NCBI RefSeq assembly: GCF_001652915.1
Contig: NZ_BBQI01000006.1
Location: 62,001 to 126,000, forward strand
Origin: Cupriavidus sp. D384
GTDB lineage: Bacteria; Pseudomonadota; Gammaproteobacteria; Burkholderiales; Burkholderiaceae
DNA length: 64,000 nt
Direction of reading: 5' to 3'
Of the stretch, positions 1 through 8,399 are shown piece after piece. Under the pieces are notes generated by a model. It was not told the origin of the DNA. It was given only the letters and a program-made list of their open reading frames with translations, and searched no databases. Both the position numbers and the translations under genes were made by a program. Numbering within the stretch: the first letter of the stretch is position 1; each line of letters starts with the position of its first letter.

Positions 1-2
1 TG

Positions 3-596
3 CTGATTGGCTTCACGCTGTCGATGGCCGTGGGCCGCTACGACCAGCGCAAGAACCTGGAAGAGGAGGAAGCCAACGCCATCGGCACCGAATACCTGCG
101 CGCGGACCTCATCGAGGGACCGGAGGCAGACAAGGTGAAGGCGCTGCTGGTGCGCTATCTCGACCAGCGACTGCTCTACTACCGGACGCGCGATCGCGAG
201 CAACTCGGCGAGATCGCGACGACCACCGCGCAGGTCCAAGACGAGATGTGGAAGGTCGTGCGCGGCGTGGCGCGCGAAAAGCCGAATCCCATCACCGCGC
301 TGGTGGTGGCCGGCATGAATGACGTCATCAATTCGCAGGGCTATGCCGAGGCCGCGTGGCTGAACCGGATTCCGGTGGCCGCCTGGTGCCTGATGATCAT
401 CATCGCGTTCTTCAGCACGCTGATGCAGGGCTATGGCGCGCGCACCGAAACGTCGAAGGCGTTCCTGCTGTTCATCCTGCCGGTGACCGTATCGCTGTCG
501 CTGGCGCTGATCGCCGATATCGACAGCCCGCGTGGCGGCCTGATCCGCGTGGCCCCGCAGAACCTCATGAGCCTGGAGGCATCGCTGCGCCGGTAG
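3..596 (+). CDS. DUF4239-like (bestrophin-like) membrane protein, 5' partial
   Basis: The frame is open from the left edge: LIGFTLS precedes the first in-window ATG (24), so the N-terminus, probably with one or two more membrane helices, lies outside. About 197 residues are visible. They form a charged helical region (about residues 10-110), then two hydrophobic segments (around WCLMIIIAFFS and FLLFILPVTVSLSLAL), then a short tail with DIDSPRGGLI. The motifs NAIGTEYLRADL and DIDSPRGG are those I associate with the DUF4239/bestrophin-like family, whose function is not established. It is followed 37 bases later by an outer-membrane protein gene on the same strand, so the two may be co-transcribed. 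The family call is from motif memory only. Confidence 0.7.
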   Translation: MIGFTLSMAVGRYDQRKNLEEEEANAIGTEYLRADLIEGPEADKVKALLVRYLDQRLLYYRTRDREQLGEIATTTAQVQDEMWKVVRGVAREKPNPITALVVAGMNDVINSQGYAEAAWLNRIPVAAWCLMIIIAFFSTLMQGYGARTETSKAFLLFILPVTVSLSLALIADIDSPRGGLIRVAPQNLMSLEASLRR

Positions 597-633
597 GCAG
601 CATCGTGTTCGCACCCATTTCGAGGAGCCATGC

Positions 634-1446
634 ATGCGCAACGTCGTCCACCGTGGAGCGCTGGCCTGCATCCTGTCCGCCTTGTTCGCGGCCTCAGGAT
701 CGGCGCTGGCCGAAGACTCCGCCGATCTCGCCAAGAAGCTCACCAACCCGGTTGCGGCGCTGATCAGCGTGCCGTTTCAGTTCAACTACGACCGTGGCAT
801 CGGACCGGTGCACGACGGCGACCGGCTGACCATGAACTTCCAGCCCGTGGTGCCTATTTCCCTGAACGAAAATTGGAATCTCATCTCGCGGACGATCCTG
901 CCAATCACCTATCAGTCGTCGGTCACGCCGGGCTCGGGATCGCAATCCGGCCTTGGCGACACCCTGCAGAGCGCCTTTTTCTCGCCGAAGCAGCCGACGG
1001 GCGGCGGCCTCATCTGGGGTGTCGGGCCCGCTCTCCTGCTGCCGACCGGGACCGAGAACCAGCTCAGCGGGCGCAAGTGGGGACTGGGCCCAACAGCCGT
1101 CGGACTGGTTCAGCATGGGCCGTGGACGTATGGTGCACTTGGCAACCACATCTGGTCGGTGGCGGGGGACAACGGGCGCCCGGCTGTGAGCAGCACGTTC
1201 ATCCAACCCTTCCTGTCATACACTACGCCGACGGCCTGGACTTACACGCTCAACACGGAATCGACCTACGACTGGAAGCAGACACACTGGAGCGTGCCGA
1301 TTCACGCGGGCGCCAGCAAGCTCGTCAAGATCGAAGGGCGGCCTGTCAGCTTCGGCCTGTACGCGACCTATTGGGCGAACTCACCGACGAGCGGCCCGCA
1401 CGGCTGGGGTGGCCGAGCGGTGATCACGCTACTATTTCCGAAATAG
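634..1446 (+). CDS. Outer-membrane transporter-like protein (neuromedin-U-type annotation)
   Basis: 270 residues with a clear signal peptide (cleavage after about residue 26, SALA-ED). GAGGAG sits six bases before the ATG and fixes the start. The mature part starts with DLAKKLTNPVAALISVPFQFNYD, a signature of proteins usually annotated as transporter or neuromedin U. The rest is a run of amphipathic strands with aromatic girdles (WNLISRTILPITYQ, GLIWGVGPALLLPTGT) ending in a terminal beta strand (AVITLLFPK). The likely location is the outer membrane. These proteins are often placed near transport or detoxification genes, but substrate and role are unknown, and nothing here specifies one. A GC-rich hairpin follows 44 bases after the stop. 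Confidence 0.75.
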   Translation: MRNVVHRGALACILSALFAASGSALAEDSADLAKKLTNPVAALISVPFQFNYDRGIGPVHDGDRLTMNFQPVVPISLNENWNLISRTILPITYQSSVTPGSGSQSGLGDTLQSAFFSPKQPTGGGLIWGVGPALLLPTGTENQLSGRKWGLGPTAVGLVQHGPWTYGALGNHIWSVAGDNGRPAVSSTFIQPFLSYTTPTAWTYTLNTESTYDWKQTHWSVPIHAGASKLVKIEGRPVSFGLYATYWANSPTSGPHGWGGRAVITLLFPK

Positions 1447-1489
1447 GGAAATCAGTAGAACCGATGATTTGGTCAAGCCAAAGAAAACA

Positions 1490-1516
1490 CCCTGACGGGC
1501 CGGGGGGGCGTCAGGG
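1490..1516. terminator. Hairpin terminator, probably bidirectional
   Basis: Perfect 8-bp arms CCCTGACG/CGTCAGGG enclose a G-rich loop. The left flank is A-rich (AAGAAAACA), so transcripts on the minus strand would end in a U-rich tail. The plus-strand outer-membrane gene ends 44 bases upstream. Confidence 0.6.
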
Positions 1517-1799
1517 CGAAAAAGGTTTGGCCGTGTCGCGGAAACACTGCCGAAGTGGATTGAAGCGCATCCTCAATACGCCCGCCACCCTCAAATGAGG
1601 GGTATTCCTCATTTCCCCTTAGCTCGCCTCGGCCGCTGGCATCTCCTCGCACTCGAGGCCAGCACGAGCCGCTCGATAGCCTGCGACAGCGTCGACGCCG
1701 CACTTACCGATGGGTCGCGGCCGATCCGGGGTCGCCAGGGGGAACGCGCCGTAGGAAAGCTGGTCATGAGGTCGGAGAGACCATCGTGGATGAAAACTC

Positions 1800-1900
1800 T
1801 AGCGCGACGCGATCCATACCCGGCTATAGGCGGCGTTTTGGTCCTTGGTGTAAGCAACGTCCGTCGATATGCTCAGCTCACGGGCAACGATGTATGAGGA
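1800..1900 (-). pseudogene. Remnant of the C-terminus of a BamA/TamA-like barrel
   Basis: Read on the minus strand, this stretch encodes IVARELSISTDVAYTKDQNA...VWIASR followed by TAG. It lines up with the last 33 residues of the intact barrel gene at 2696-3895 (MIARKLGISMGIDIAHSKDQNA...VGSAWR, stop). The nucleotide identity visibly continues through the stop codon (both read CTAGCGC on the plus strand). No matching coding sequence is seen upstream of about 1900. It is therefore a decayed end of a former neighbouring paralogue, or of a duplicated segment. The surrounding 1517-1948 shows no other convincing gene. Confidence 0.6.
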
Positions 1901-1948
1901 TATGTGGTGCGGGAACTGGTTTCGCGGCCCTCCAAACAATGCCTCCGG

Positions 1949-2386
1949 TCAGTCGTAATGTTTGCCGTGCTTGCGCTTGTGATGATGCTTGCCGCTGTCA
2001 TGATTGTCGGAGTACGAATTACTGCGGGAGATGTTGCCACCGAGCGCAGATCCGGCGCCACCCCCCACCGCGGCACCAACGAGCGCGCCGGTCGTCCCGC
2101 CCATCGCATTGCCGGCGGCAGCGCCTGCACCACCTCCTATTGCACCACCAACTACGGCCCCTGTGCGTTCGCGGCCATTCGATGTAACTGCGCCGCCGGC
2201 GGCACCACCCACAGCGCCGCCAACAATCGCGCCTGCGCTGCCACCGACGGCGCTTCCGACTGCTGCGCCAGCAGCGCCGCCTAGTGCTCCGCCAGCAGCA
2301 TTCTTCAAGTCGCCCGCCGTGACTGACAACGATGTGGTTGCAATCGCGGTCGCAACTGCCATCCGAGCTGCAATCTTCTTTTGCAT
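1949..2386 (-). CDS. Glycine-zipper envelope protein
   Basis: 145 residues from the ATG at 2386, chosen because GGAGG lies seven bases upstream. Starts further upstream would add a non-signal-like extension. An N-terminal signal peptide (cleavage near SLSVTA-GD) is followed by about 95 residues of glycine-zipper repeats such as GGALGGAAGAAVGSAVGGSA and GGAIGGGAGAAAGNAMGG. A hydrophilic His/Lys-rich tail (DSGKHHHKRKHGKHYD) ends the protein. Glycine-zipper proteins insert in or span outer membranes. The tail could bind metal or polyanions, but this is inference. The gene is read alone, toward the barrel remnant. Confidence 0.75.
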   Translation of the reverse strand: MQKKIAARMAVATAIATTSLSVTAGDLKNAAGGALGGAAGAAVGSAVGGSAGAIVGGAVGGAAGGAVTSNGRERTGAVVGGAIGGGAGAAAGNAMGGTTGALVGAAVGGGAGSALGGNISRSNSYSDNHDSGKHHHKRKHGKHYD

Positions 2387-2695
2387 TAACTTGTCCTCCA
2401 TCTTGAAAAATTTGAACAAGCTTAGCACCCCCCCCGCAAACATCACATTTCATAAGTTCCAATAAATTAAGCCAAATACTGTCATATTTTTACATTTAAC
2501 ATCATTTCATGATGTTTCGCATTCCGCAATTTTCTGTTGTGGCCTTGTGATGCTGATCTCCATCAAACATCAGGCGAAAAGTCCATGCCGCATTCGTGAT
2601 CGCTTTGAAGAGATTTTTGTGATGAGTCGCCATGTGGACGGGAAAAACACTGCGACGTGACTTCGCAGCATGGAAGCTGTTTTGGTGCGAACAAT
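2387..2695. other. AT-rich intergenic region with a dyad at 2498-2516
   Basis: This 309-bp gap is markedly more AT-rich than its surroundings. It holds a perfect 7-bp inverted repeat, AACATCA-TTTCA-TGATGTT, at 2498-2516, about 110 bases upstream of the glycine-zipper start. It may be an operator, or a weak terminator for the barrel gene transcribed toward it. No coding sequence is supported. Confidence 0.4.
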
Positions 2696-3895
2696 CTAGC
2701 GCCATGCGCTTCCAACTTGGATATAGAAGGCGTTTTGGTCTTTGCTGTGGGCAATGTCGATACCCATCGATATGCCCAGCTTGCGGGCGATCATGTAGCG
2801 AAACCCACCGCCCACGCTAACCACCGTAGCGGCGTCAGCAAAATCGTGCCAACGTCCATATGCTCTGCCGGCTCCTGAGAAGGCAAGTAAAGACCACCGC
2901 GGCGTGACGTCCCAACGAAGCTCAACTTCCGCAGCCATCGCGTTGCGATCCTGATAACGCCCCTTCTGAACGCCGCGCAGGTCAACATACGGCTGCGCAT
3001 AGAAAGGCACGTTGCCAGTTGAGAACTTGGTATCGGCACGCAGACCCAGGATCCATGTGCGCGCGAGAGGCAGCCAGGTGAAGCCGCGTGCGTTATACAT
3101 GTCGAAGCTCTGGGTGCTCCCAAGTCCCGGACGTGCGAACTGGGCTTCCAACTCCGCGTATGTACCCTTACTTGGGAAGAAGAAGTTATCTCGCGAATCG
3201 TAGTCGACGACGATTCCGCCCTTGCCAATCCGCTGGTTCTTGTCAAACGGCGCGATCTCGGTGGCACTGCTGCCGAACTTGAATATTGCGGTGGTGTCGG
3301 CGTAGACATAGCGAGGACCGATATACCAGCGTGAATCTCCTAGTCGGAACAGCAACTGTTGAATCAAGGCAAAGCCCTCGAGCTGGTAGGCTCGAGACTG
3401 ATTGGAAAGGCCAAAGTACTCAAGATTGGCATCAACTTTTCCGACGGCGCCCAGGTAGCGAATTCGATCACCACCCCACGTATGGAAATGCGCGGCACCG
3501 GCTGCCCACGTTCCATTTTCTGTGTATGCGCCTCCCACGGCAGTAATATTCGGGGGTGCTGGACCGGCGCCGGCCTCTTTGGCCTTCTGAGCGGCCTCTG
3601 CCATCGACTCGGAGAAGAACAACAGACCAAGCCCGAAGCCATAACCGATAGCCGGTTCGGTGATAACCATTGGTACAGGGAGGGCACCTTTGTGATTCAG
3701 CAAATAGTCGCTCATATCTAACATGCCGTCCTCCTGGTCGAAGAACGACAGTCGGGGCTTAGCTTCGGCAGTTCTGGGTTCTGTCTGTGCATTCACCTGC
3801 GCGTACACCTTGCCAACCAGCGGGTAATACGCCAGACACACGGACGTCAGAATTGCCCAGCAGCGCCGCGAGAGCACAAACAAGAGCACTTTCAT
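2696..3895 (-). CDS. BamA/TamA-family (surface antigen D15-like) outer-membrane protein
   Basis: 399 residues, with AAAGGTAGAG before the ATG and an N-terminal signal segment ending near KVYAQ. After a linker (DGMLDMSDYLL) come barrel strands including PAIGYGFGLGLLFF, GGIVVDYDSRDNFFFPSKGTY and a terminal strand ending in SAWR. The motif DYDSRDN.FFP.KGTY is the conserved strand signature of the Omp85/D15 barrel. There is no room for POTRA domains, so this is a barrel-only member of a type often annotated as BamA/TamA family or hypothetical. Its role (secretion, lipid or solute handling) is not known. A decayed copy of its last strand lies at 1800-1900. Confidence 0.8.
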   Translation of the reverse strand: MKVLLFVLSRRCWAILTSVCLAYYPLVGKVYAQVNAQTEPRTAEAKPRLSFFDQEDGMLDMSDYLLNHKGALPVPMVITEPAIGYGFGLGLLFFSESMAEAAQKAKEAGAGPAPPNITAVGGAYTENGTWAAGAAHFHTWGGDRIRYLGAVGKVDANLEYFGLSNQSRAYQLEGFALIQQLLFRLGDSRWYIGPRYVYADTTAIFKFGSSATEIAPFDKNQRIGKGGIVVDYDSRDNFFFPSKGTYAELEAQFARPGLGSTQSFDMYNARGFTWLPLARTWILGLRADTKFSTGNVPFYAQPYVDLRGVQKGRYQDRNAMAAEVELRWDVTPRWSLLAFSGAGRAYGRWHDFADAATVVSVGGGFRYMIARKLGISMGIDIAHSKDQNAFYIQVGSAWR

Positions 3896-3970
3896 CTCTA
3901 CCTTTCAATATGCCCGGCGAAGTGGATACGCGCGAGTTGGATCAGAGTGCCAATTTAGTGATGTCGATGA

Positions 3971-4234
3971 TCAGCGCAAAGACTGACTCCTTCGGTATAG
4001 CTGCCATTCGTCGACTACGGACCCGTCAGGCAAATGACACATTCCGCGCTCTGCAGCGCTTTCGTCTTTCCGCACTTCAGACCTTCCGCCAACGCTCGCG
4101 CAATAGACAGAGGCCGGGTTAGGCCGACCAATTGCCGGTTCCGATTCCGGTGGTATTGTGTGTTGACCACTACAACCGACCAAGCTTATGGCGGCCGACG
4201 CAATTAAGAGTGTCTGTTTGCTGAAATCGGTCAT
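3971..4234 (-). CDS. DUF333-type small lipoprotein
   Basis: 87 residues starting at the ATG at 4234, six bases after GGGAGG. A GTG two codons upstream is less well placed. The signal peptide ends in the lipobox LVGC, so the mature protein is a lipid-anchored outer- or inner-membrane lipoprotein. The remainder carries the DUF333 pattern: NPASVYC, a GG, MCHLPDGSVVDEWQLYRR. Two conserved cysteines (in VYC and MCHLPDG) could form a disulphide. Family members are often labelled putative hemolysin, which is not evidence of haemolysis. The gene stands between two barrel genes on the same strand. Confidence 0.8.
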   Translation of the reverse strand: MTDFSKQTLLIASAAISLVGCSGQHTIPPESEPAIGRPNPASVYCASVGGRSEVRKDESAAERGMCHLPDGSVVDEWQLYRRSQSLR

Positions 4235-4311
4235 GCACACCTCCCAGAGGCTGAAAAGGCCGAGTGGTTGCGTTACGGTTCCCCTTTACGGTTCACCCGG
4301 CAATTCAGAAG

Positions 4312-5256
4312 CTAAAAGCTGGCGGCCAGTCCAAAGGAGACCCCTGAAACATTGTTCCCGAAAACATATCGAACGACAGCCCGGATCCGCGTCACGAACA
4401 CATCGTGCGCGCTAGTATCGAGCTCTAGCCCTGTCCCGAATGTCGTGAGGTAGTTGAACCCCAGCGCACCGGCCTGGTTGCCAAAATAGCGAGAATGGGA
4501 TAGCTCAAGCACGTAGCGCACAGGCCGGTCCAATGCTCGTATGCCGGTGGGGGCGCGCCAACGTGCATACAGGCTCGCGGTCTGCGCGGCAGAAGCCGCA
4601 TAAATGCCAGAATCTGTACCGAAGCTTCTCAAATATATGTTGGTATAGCGAAGCTCGAGATCGATATCGTTGTCATCTCGGTGACTCTCCCAATCAAGCA
4701 TGACGGAACCCCCGAGGCCATATGCATTCATCGCCCCATCGTCGAGGAATGCGATATCACGGTCGGTTTTCTGTTCGACAACGAACTTGGCGACAGAGAG
4801 GTCACTCGCGACCCGCCCAATTGACGCGTTGAAAATCGGACGGAATACGAGTTCCCTGCTATCGGTCAGTGGAAAGTCCCAGCCGACGCCAACCGTCCCC
4901 ACAAACGTGTTCCATTTCGTTGGTAGGCGACGTTCTTCGGAACCGTTTGACGCTATAAACACTGGATCGTAACGGTTATAACCAATCGATCCTTCGAGAT
5001 AGAGCGGAACTGATTTGCTAAGCGTGAATCCGCCTCCGAGCTGCCATAAGAGCAAGTTTGGATTGTCTGTGCCTGTGCCGCTGATCGACAAAGAGCTCGA
5101 CGCAAGGTCGGGTACTGCTGCAAACGACATCAGCGTCAGCACGCCATTTGCCTGCTTCTGGACATTGGCGCCGACCACGTTGAAAGTCGGCCCCGTCTGT
5201 GCTCCGGCGTGCATCGATCCAAGCAAAAACGCCACAGTTAACGCCGCCTTCCCCAT
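4312..5256 (-). CDS. Solitary outer-membrane beta-barrel protein
   Basis: 314 residues with a signal peptide (cleavage near HAGAQ-TG). The rest alternates hydrophobic and polar residues typical of barrel strands (VPLYLEGSIGYNRYDP, NTFVGTVGVGWDF, IDLELRYTNIYLR, GLELDTSAHDVFVTRIRAVVRYVFG). It ends in F, the usual terminal residue of BAM substrates. It resembles the solitary autotransporter-like barrel family (no passenger domain), but I am not certain of the family. No function can be deduced. The start follows TAGGGAAAC. Confidence 0.6.
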   Translation of the reverse strand: MGKAALTVAFLLGSMHAGAQTGPTFNVVGANVQKQANGVLTLMSFAAVPDLASSSLSISGTGTDNPNLLLWQLGGGFTLSKSVPLYLEGSIGYNRYDPVFIASNGSEERRLPTKWNTFVGTVGVGWDFPLTDSRELVFRPIFNASIGRVASDLSVAKFVVEQKTDRDIAFLDDGAMNAYGLGGSVMLDWESHRDDNDIDLELRYTNIYLRSFGTDSGIYAASAAQTASLYARWRAPTGIRALDRPVRYVLELSHSRYFGNQAGALGFNYLTTFGTGLELDTSAHDVFVTRIRAVVRYVFGNNVSGVSFGLAASF

Positions 5257-5456
5257 GTTTCCCTAGCCTAAAATACCCTCATCAGCAGCTTACAAAGCCT
5301 AGCATTGAGCCGTAGTTGCGAAGATGCCATGGCGAGTGGGGGTAACGCAGCAGGGTGCGCGGGCATGTGTTTCGGCCACCCGCCCCAACTCCGGCGCTAA
5401 GCAACGGATCACCGAGTTGGCTCGGCGTCGGTATAGTCTTGCGAATTGATGATCGT

Positions 5457-5645
5457 TCATGCCTGACAGGTGGGCGCGCGGGTTGGGTGCGACGCCAGCC
5501 GCGTCTCGCACGATCCCCACATCTCTGCTTCAATGCGGTCCTGTCTTCTATTCCCTGCACCATCCCCCAACTGGATATCTCGCCCGATGACCGTGGTGCT
5601 TCCCAAAAATAGCAGCAGCAATGGCAGGCTGGCGAAGCAGGTCAT
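5457..5645 (-). CDS. Possible small secreted protein
   Basis: A 62-residue reading frame with a signal-like N-terminus (MTCFASLPLLLLFLGSTTVI) and a ribosome site of GGGGG six bases before the ATG at 5645 (another ATG lies two codons upstream). The remainder is polar and I do not recognise it. It lies just beyond the hairpin at 5684-5706 and on the same strand as the gene at 5711-6238. It may be spurious. The rest of 5257-5710 shows no other feature. Confidence 0.3.
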   Translation of the reverse strand: MTCFASLPLLLLFLGSTTVIGRDIQLGDGAGNRRQDRIEAEMWGSCETRLASHPTRAPTCQA

Positions 5646-5683
5646 ATACATCCCCCAGGGTCTCGTCTTGCGCTGGGCAACGC

Positions 5684-5706
5684 GCCGGGGCCGTCGTGGC
5701 CCCGGC
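5684..5706 (-). terminator. Hairpin after the Asn/Val-repeat gene
   Basis: Perfect 9-bp arms GCCGGGGCC/GGCCCCGGC with a 5-nt loop, beginning five bases beyond the stop of the gene at 5711. No U-run follows, so it could be a Rho-linked 3' stem rather than a classical terminator. Confidence 0.5.
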
Positions 5707-5710
5707 CCAC

Positions 5711-6238
5711 TCAGTATGGCGGATTGACCACCACGTACTGCGATCCCTGCGGCTGATACCAGGTACCGCCGCATTGCTGGTAGACCATGCCACCATAGTT
5801 CACAGGTGCGCAGTTGGGTGGCACCGATCGGACGATCGAGCCCACAACTGCCGACGTCACGGCCACCGTCGCCGTGACGGCAGCAGCCGTGGCAACTGGG
5901 TGGTAGTCGTTGTCCCACCCACAGCATCCGCCGTGGTTGTCGACGTTCACGTTGACGTTGCGGTTGGAATTGACGTTGACGTTGCGATTAGCATTGACGC
6001 TGTTGACGCTGTTGCTGCGTACGTTGTTGGCGCGAGCGTCCACATGGCTGTTGTTGATCTGTCGTCCGCCACCTCCCCCTCCGCCGCCGCCGGCATGTGC
6101 GCCTGCCATATGCCCTCCGCCCCCGGCGTGGCCACCTCGGCCCCCCGGTCTGGCTTCCGCCGTTGTTACCCATCCCGACGCTGCCAGGACGAGCGCGGTC
6201 ATGCAAACCATCGAAAGCTTGCCGAATGCGTATGTCAT
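5711..6238 (-). CDS. Secreted Gly-rich, Asn/Val-repeat protein
   Basis: 175 residues. The ATG at 6238 is chosen because GGAG lies six bases upstream (a GTG directly before it is too close). A signal peptide (ends near TTAEA-RPG) is followed by a Gly/His-rich stretch, an Asn/Val-rich repeat zone (NRNVNVNSNRNVNVNVDN), a Cys-Cys motif (GGCCGW), and a hydrophobic helix (ATAAAVTATVAVTSAVVGSIV). The C-terminus QQCGGTWYQPQGSQYVVVNPP is the most conserved-looking part. Proteins with this ending are often found next to DUF2092 proteins, and here the DUF2092 gene ends only 10 bases upstream, implying one operon and perhaps one envelope function. The role is unknown. Confidence 0.7.
   Translation of the reverse strand: MTYAFGKLSMVCMTALVLAASGWVTTAEARPGGRGGHAGGGGHMAGAHAGGGGGGGGGRQINNSHVDARANNVRSNSVNSVNANRNVNVNSNRNVNVNVDNHGGCCGWDNDYHPVATAAAVTATVAVTSAVVGSIVRSVPPNCAPVNYGGMVYQQCGGTWYQPQGSQYVVVNPPY
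5940..6010 (-). repeat. Imperfect AACGTCAACGT-type tandem repeat inside the coding sequence
   Basis: The bases encoding the Asn/Val-rich zone of the 5711-6238 gene are built of imperfect 6-base units (Asn-Val codon pairs, AACGTC/AACGTG). This is a site where slippage could change repeat number. Confidence 0.5.
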
Positions 6239-6248
6239 CACGGGCTCC

Positions 6249-7064
6249 TTAGCGGGACTTCAGGGGAACGAACTCGGCGGGCTTGGCGCCTGCCGGCGGC
6301 GTGAATGCGAATGTGGCATTGCCAAACTTCGGATTCAAGTTCCACTTGTAGTACGTGACCGACTGCGGCCGTGCATCGTCCGAGCGATTCGTGATGACCA
6401 GCTTGCGCGGCAGCGGGCGCGGGCCAACAGAAATCCAGATCTGCCAGTCGAACTGACCTTGCCTGAACGCATAGTGGTCGCACAGGTCGCCAGCGATAAA
6501 GTCCTGTCCGGCGTTCATCGCCGAATCGATGTTACCGATCGGGGCGGCGGGCGTACCCCACAGGAACAGGTCCGCAGACGGCACTTCTATGCCATAGCGT
6601 TCGCTCAATCGGTCCACGAGTGTGTTGAGGTTGTCGCTGAACTGGGCCTGGGAGTAGTACTTCTGCTCAGGCTGGTAGAGCGTCACGGTCTTGCCGTCGT
6701 AGATCAGGTCACGCTGCAGACGGGCACTGCGCATCATCGCACGCAGTTTGTTGGGCCGAACGACGTCGAGATCCGCGATCGCGGTGTGCTGCAGCTTCTG
6801 CCCGTCCTGCAGTACGCGCTCGCCAGTCAGGCTGATACCGACCTCGAACTGCTTGAGGGACTGCAGGCTCGCGCCCATGTCCTGCAATGCCTTGATGACC
6901 GCCGGGTCCACTGCATTGGCGTCGGGCTTCGGCGCCGGCGCCTGGGCGGCGGGCGCCGCGGCGGCGACCGGCGGATTCTCCGGCGCCTTGGCTGGCGACG
7001 GGGGTGCACTACTGCAGGCCGTCAGGGCAACAGCGAGCAAACCAAGTACCGGTAAGCGTGCCAT
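6249..7064 (-). CDS. DUF2092 family lipoprotein
   Basis: 271 residues from the ATG at 7064 (GGAGAG seven bases upstream). The longer frame to 7202 has no signal peptide and is rejected. The lipobox LTAC at residues 14-17 makes it a lipoprotein. A Pro/Ala-rich linker (to about residue 50) leads into a LolA/LppX-like DUF2092 domain: LQDMGASLQSLKQFEVG, RPNKLRAMMRS, DRDLIYDGKTVTLY-type strands, and the ADLFLWG and DHYAFRQ.QFDWQIWI motifs near the end. The fold suggests binding of a hydrophobic ligand or lipoprotein in the envelope. It is followed 10 bases later by the Asn/Val-repeat gene. A decayed, partly inverted copy of this gene lies at 23437-23768. Confidence 0.8.
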   Translation of the reverse strand: MARLPVLGLLAVALTACSSAPPSPAKAPENPPVAAAAPAAQAPAPKPDANAVDPAVIKALQDMGASLQSLKQFEVGISLTGERVLQDGQKLQHTAIADLDVVRPNKLRAMMRSARLQRDLIYDGKTVTLYQPEQKYYSQAQFSDNLNTLVDRLSERYGIEVPSADLFLWGTPAAPIGNIDSAMNAGQDFIAGDLCDHYAFRQGQFDWQIWISVGPRPLPRKLVITNRSDDARPQSVTYYKWNLNPKFGNATFAFTPPAGAKPAEFVPLKSR

Positions 7065-7202
7065 GAGTACACTCTCCAAGCGATGTACAGCCGTTGGTGG
7101 AAGGACAGCCCGCACGGGCGTGTCCCTGTTCAAATCAATTGCGGTGCCCCCGATGCTCGTGGCGTGCGAGTCGCGATGAACCAAGCGCCGCGCTCTACAC
7201 AC

Positions 7203-8399
7203 CTACAGAAGAACTGTCAATAGTTTGAGCAGCGTTGCCTTGATAGGGTACTGACCAGCCACAAGTAGAAGCATGGGTAAAGCCGCCGGAAGCGCGATTG
7301 CGAACAGTACGTATTTGTTGACAATCACGACCCGAATTTTCGTCACGGACTCGTAGATGGTCTGCGTATCTGCAGTGGCGCCCAATTCTGGCGCATTGAG
7401 CATCTCGTCATCATCCAGGCCATCCTTGCCTTCTAGCCAACGGCCTTGAACCTTCCGACCATGTTCGGCAAGCAAGACACCGTAGTCGAGCATCGCTTGC
7501 TTCTTCATGTGCATCAGCAATGGGGTGAAGCACAGCAGCGGCATGGCTACCAGTAGTATTAGCACGACGACCAGCAGTCCCATTTGAATGTAGAGGGACG
7601 GCACGGGTGTGTCGTGGTAGGCAACAAGATGGGCCCAGGAAGCGGCCACAACCGCCGACACCGCAAGCGTGAACGGCGCGAAGGCAACCGGCATGCGCGC
7701 CAGAAATCCTAACCCTCCTACCCGATCAGGATGCGTTGGCACAAGCTGAAGCGGTAGCCGCGCAAGCCGGCCCAGGACGACGGCGGCGAGACAAAGCCGC
7801 CAGACCCACGCCAGAAGCAGCACGGAGAACACTGGTCTTACCACCAGCAGAAGCCACCACGCGCCGAATGTTCGTGCCGACCGCTCGCCCGTCCACGCGA
7901 TCTCGTCGGGGTTCGGTGACGCCAGGACTATGGCCGTCCAGGCGATAACCAATCCACCGATTACTACCCACGGGTAGAAGCGGTCGCGCAAGCGGGAACC
8001 GGCCTGGATCACCTCCCGGAAGCCAGGAACAAGGCTTGGATCGACAATGCCGGTGCGTACGAACTGAGTCAGGCACAGCGGTACCAGCGTCTGGGCAAGT
8101 ACTTCGCCCGCGATCATCAGTGGGACGGCAACCAGGCATCGCACATGGATGCCAAAGTGACCAAGCATGGGCTCGTCAGGCCCACCAGGTAACATTCGCC
8201 CCGTTGACCATGCCCAGATGACAAGCGGCAGCCAGCACAGCATGCTGTAAAAGACGGCGCGACGTCCAATACCAAGCCCTGTGGCCGGGATCAGCCCGAT
8301 GCGACGTTGGAAGCGGAACAGCAGGTCATTGCGGACGATGGAAAAGTCTAGTCCGTCCGCAATGACCGGATATCCGATGCTTTGAGAAATTCCGCTCAT
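7203..8399 (-). CDS. Polytopic inner-membrane protein, unknown family
   Basis: 398 residues with about six to eight hydrophobic segments, e.g. FYSMLCWLPLVIWAW, VVIGGLVIAWTAIVLA, FGAWWLLLVVRPVFSVLLLAWVW, GLLVVVLILLVAMPLLCF and VLFAIALPAALPMLLLVAG. A soluble loop of about 75 residues (LLAEHGRKVQGRWLEG, DDDEMLNAPELGA) sits before the last helices. I do not recognise the family. Its ATG overlaps the stop of the upstream gene (ATGA, 8396-8399), so translation of the two is probably coupled. Possible role: an envelope transporter or sensor working with the alkyl-sulfatase-like module encoded just upstream. Confidence 0.7.
   Translation of the reverse strand: MSGISQSIGYPVIADGLDFSIVRNDLLFRFQRRIGLIPATGLGIGRRAVFYSMLCWLPLVIWAWSTGRMLPGGPDEPMLGHFGIHVRCLVAVPLMIAGEVLAQTLVPLCLTQFVRTGIVDPSLVPGFREVIQAGSRLRDRFYPWVVIGGLVIAWTAIVLASPNPDEIAWTGERSARTFGAWWLLLVVRPVFSVLLLAWVWRLCLAAVVLGRLARLPLQLVPTHPDRVGGLGFLARMPVAFAPFTLAVSAVVAASWAHLVAYHDTPVPSLYIQMGLLVVVLILLVAMPLLCFTPLLMHMKKQAMLDYGVLLAEHGRKVQGRWLEGKDGLDDDEMLNAPELGATADTQTIYESVTKIRVVIVNKYVLFAIALPAALPMLLLVAGQYPIKATLLKLLTVLL

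Noticed and set aside
2004-2465. Proline-rich plus-strand frame
   Set aside because: Complement of the glycine-zipper repeats (GGC/GCC codons); the minus strand has signal peptide and ribosome site.
6748-7179. Plus-strand frame over the DUF2092 head
   Set aside because: Shadow; it appears again in the pseudogene only because the gene head is inverted there.
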